A stretch of 6,990 nt of DNA from Phycisphaerae bacterium. Its GTDB lineage: Bacteria; Planctomycetota; Phycisphaerae; UBA1845; PWPN01. Shown here piece after piece: positions 6,294-6,990 of the stretch. Numbering within the stretch: position 1 is the first letter of the stretch; each line of letters begins with the position of its first letter. Both the position numbers and the translations under genes were made by a program. The notes below the pieces were generated by a model. The model searched no databases, was not told the DNA's origin, and saw only the letters and a list, made by a program, of their open reading frames with translations. The stretch covers positions 1 through 6,990 of the forward strand of contig JAPKGY010000151.1 of NCBI GenBank assembly GCA_026647385.1. Reading direction: 5' to 3'.

Positions 6294-6309
6294 CCCGCGA
6301 GCGCGCGGG
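6294..6309. repeat. GC hairpin in the convergent intergenic region
   Basis: CCCGCG (6294-6299) and CGCGGG (6304-6309) form a perfect 6-bp stem with a four-base loop, between two converging genes. It has no T run in either direction. It resembles the GC hairpin upstream of the GH2 gene, and could help end transcription from either side or be incidental in this GC-rich DNA. Confidence 0.35.
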
Positions 6310-6358
6310 TGCCCATTATCGCAGATCGCGCCGAGGGCTCCCGGCCTATTGGACCGTC

Positions 6359-6990
6359 CTACCGCAAGGCTTCCATGAGTCGGATCGCCTTGATCCGGAT
6401 GACGATAAGGTCCGCTTTGCAGTCGGCATCACAAGCAGGCGGAAGACCATTGCACGCGAACCAGACCGGGGCGCCGCTTTTGAGGACCCGGCTGTGTCGG
6501 GAGATCAGCCGTTGCTCGATGACAGGTGCGTGGAGCTGGTTGCCGACGGCCTCGCGTTGAAATGCCGGGTTCGCCAGGCTGAAGGTCAAACGGATCTGGG
6601 CCTGCATCGGGTTCTCGGGTACGAGCCACGCTCCGCTGAGCGTCGCGGCGAAGTCGATGGCGCGGTAGTCAACCGATTGGGTGACCGTTCCGTCGCTGAT
6701 CGTGGTGCTGCCGGCAGCGGGCACCTTCTTGCCGGAGCCGACGTGCGTCTCATCGGTCAGGTCGACGCAATTGTCGTAGCGGATGGCGACCCGGGCGGCC
6801 CCGAACTGGGCGAGTCGCCGCAAGATCTCGGGGGTCGACGGATCACCCGTGCTGACCGCCTCGAGCTCGAATTGCGCAAGTTGCTCCAACGTGCAGTCGA
6901 CGCCGAACACATCCATCTGCAGCCCATCCCATCCTCGCTTCGGGTCTGGAGTTTGAGTCGGATCGTCCCTTCGTGGGGGGTCGCCGCCCC
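6359..6990 (-). CDS. Secretin-like C-terminal region of an uncharacterised protein (probably 5'-truncated)
   Basis: The frame is open from the right edge to a TAG at 6361-6359, about 210 codons. The first ATG inside is at 6916 (185 residues), but the frame continues upstream with a Pro/Asp-rich stretch, so the true start may lie outside the window. That upstream part has a lower GC share at third codon positions, which leaves 6916 possible. Numbering from that ATG, the order of elements resembles the C-terminal part of type II/III secretion secretins: a helix ending in ILRRLAQFG (31-39), a GSGKKVPAAG stretch (60-69), SVDYRAIDF (80-88), strands, VIEQR with LKSGAPVWFA (131-153), and a last strand ADLIVIRI (164-171). 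In secretins these are the GxxVP loop, the VxYxxxG strand, the gate repeat and the final strand. Cys is frequent. This likeness is judged by eye, so the product should be treated as uncharacterised. It converges on the operon to its left. Confidence 0.55.
   Translation of the reverse strand, partial: GGDPPRRDDPTQTPDPKRGWDGLQMDVFGVDCTLEQLAQFELEAVSTGDPSTPEILRRLAQFGAARVAIRYDNCVDLTDETHVGSGKKVPAAGSTTISDGTVTQSVDYRAIDFAATLSGAWLVPENPMQAQIRLTFSLANPAFQREAVGNQLHAPVIEQRLISRHSRVLKSGAPVWFACNGLPPACDADCKADLIVIRIKAIRLMEALR

Overview
The window is a GC-rich bacterial chromosome segment. Five protein-coding genes are visible, three complete and two cut by the window edges. Several traits suggest a planctomycete, perhaps of the Phycisphaerae type, or a relative in the PVC group: a large exported family 2 glycoside hydrolase, a URO-D/MtaA-like protein, a Gfo/Idh/MocA oxidoreductase, a glucoamylase-type protein, weak ribosome binding sites, and long antisense open frames from GC-rich codons. 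No rRNA or other taxonomic marker is present, so this is inference.

Layout. Bases 1-670 (minus) hold the N-terminal 223 codons of a GH15 glucoamylase-like protein that runs off the left edge. Bases 671-1109 have no supported gene. They hold a 157-bp segment bounded by 12-bp imperfect inverted repeats, with a perfect palindrome inside it, plus other palindromes. Bases 1110-2147 (minus) encode a complete Gfo/Idh/MocA oxidoreductase. Bases 2148-2410 are a divergent intergenic region with at least five hairpins and a candidate promoter very close to the next start codon. Bases 2411-5227 (plus) encode a secreted GH2 enzyme of 938 residues, followed after 10 bases by a URO-D/MtaA-like protein (5238-6239, plus). 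A candidate intrinsic terminator follows at 6252-6282. On the right, 6359-6990 (minus) is a converging, probably 5'-truncated gene whose sequence resembles the C-terminal part of secretin-type proteins.

How it may fit together. The central three genes look like a small carbohydrate-use locus. The GH2 enzyme would cleave a glycoside outside the cytoplasm. The divergently transcribed oxidoreductase would oxidise or reduce a released sugar or cyclitol with NAD(P). The URO-D/MtaA-like protein keeps the His-x-Cys...Cys zinc signature of methylcobamide:thiol methyltransferases, so it is more likely to move methyl groups than to make haem. One testable idea is that the locus handles an O-methylated sugar, but the window contains no corrinoid protein or substrate-specific methyltransferase to confirm it. 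No CRISPR array, tRNA, rRNA, complete insertion sequence or phage gene was seen.
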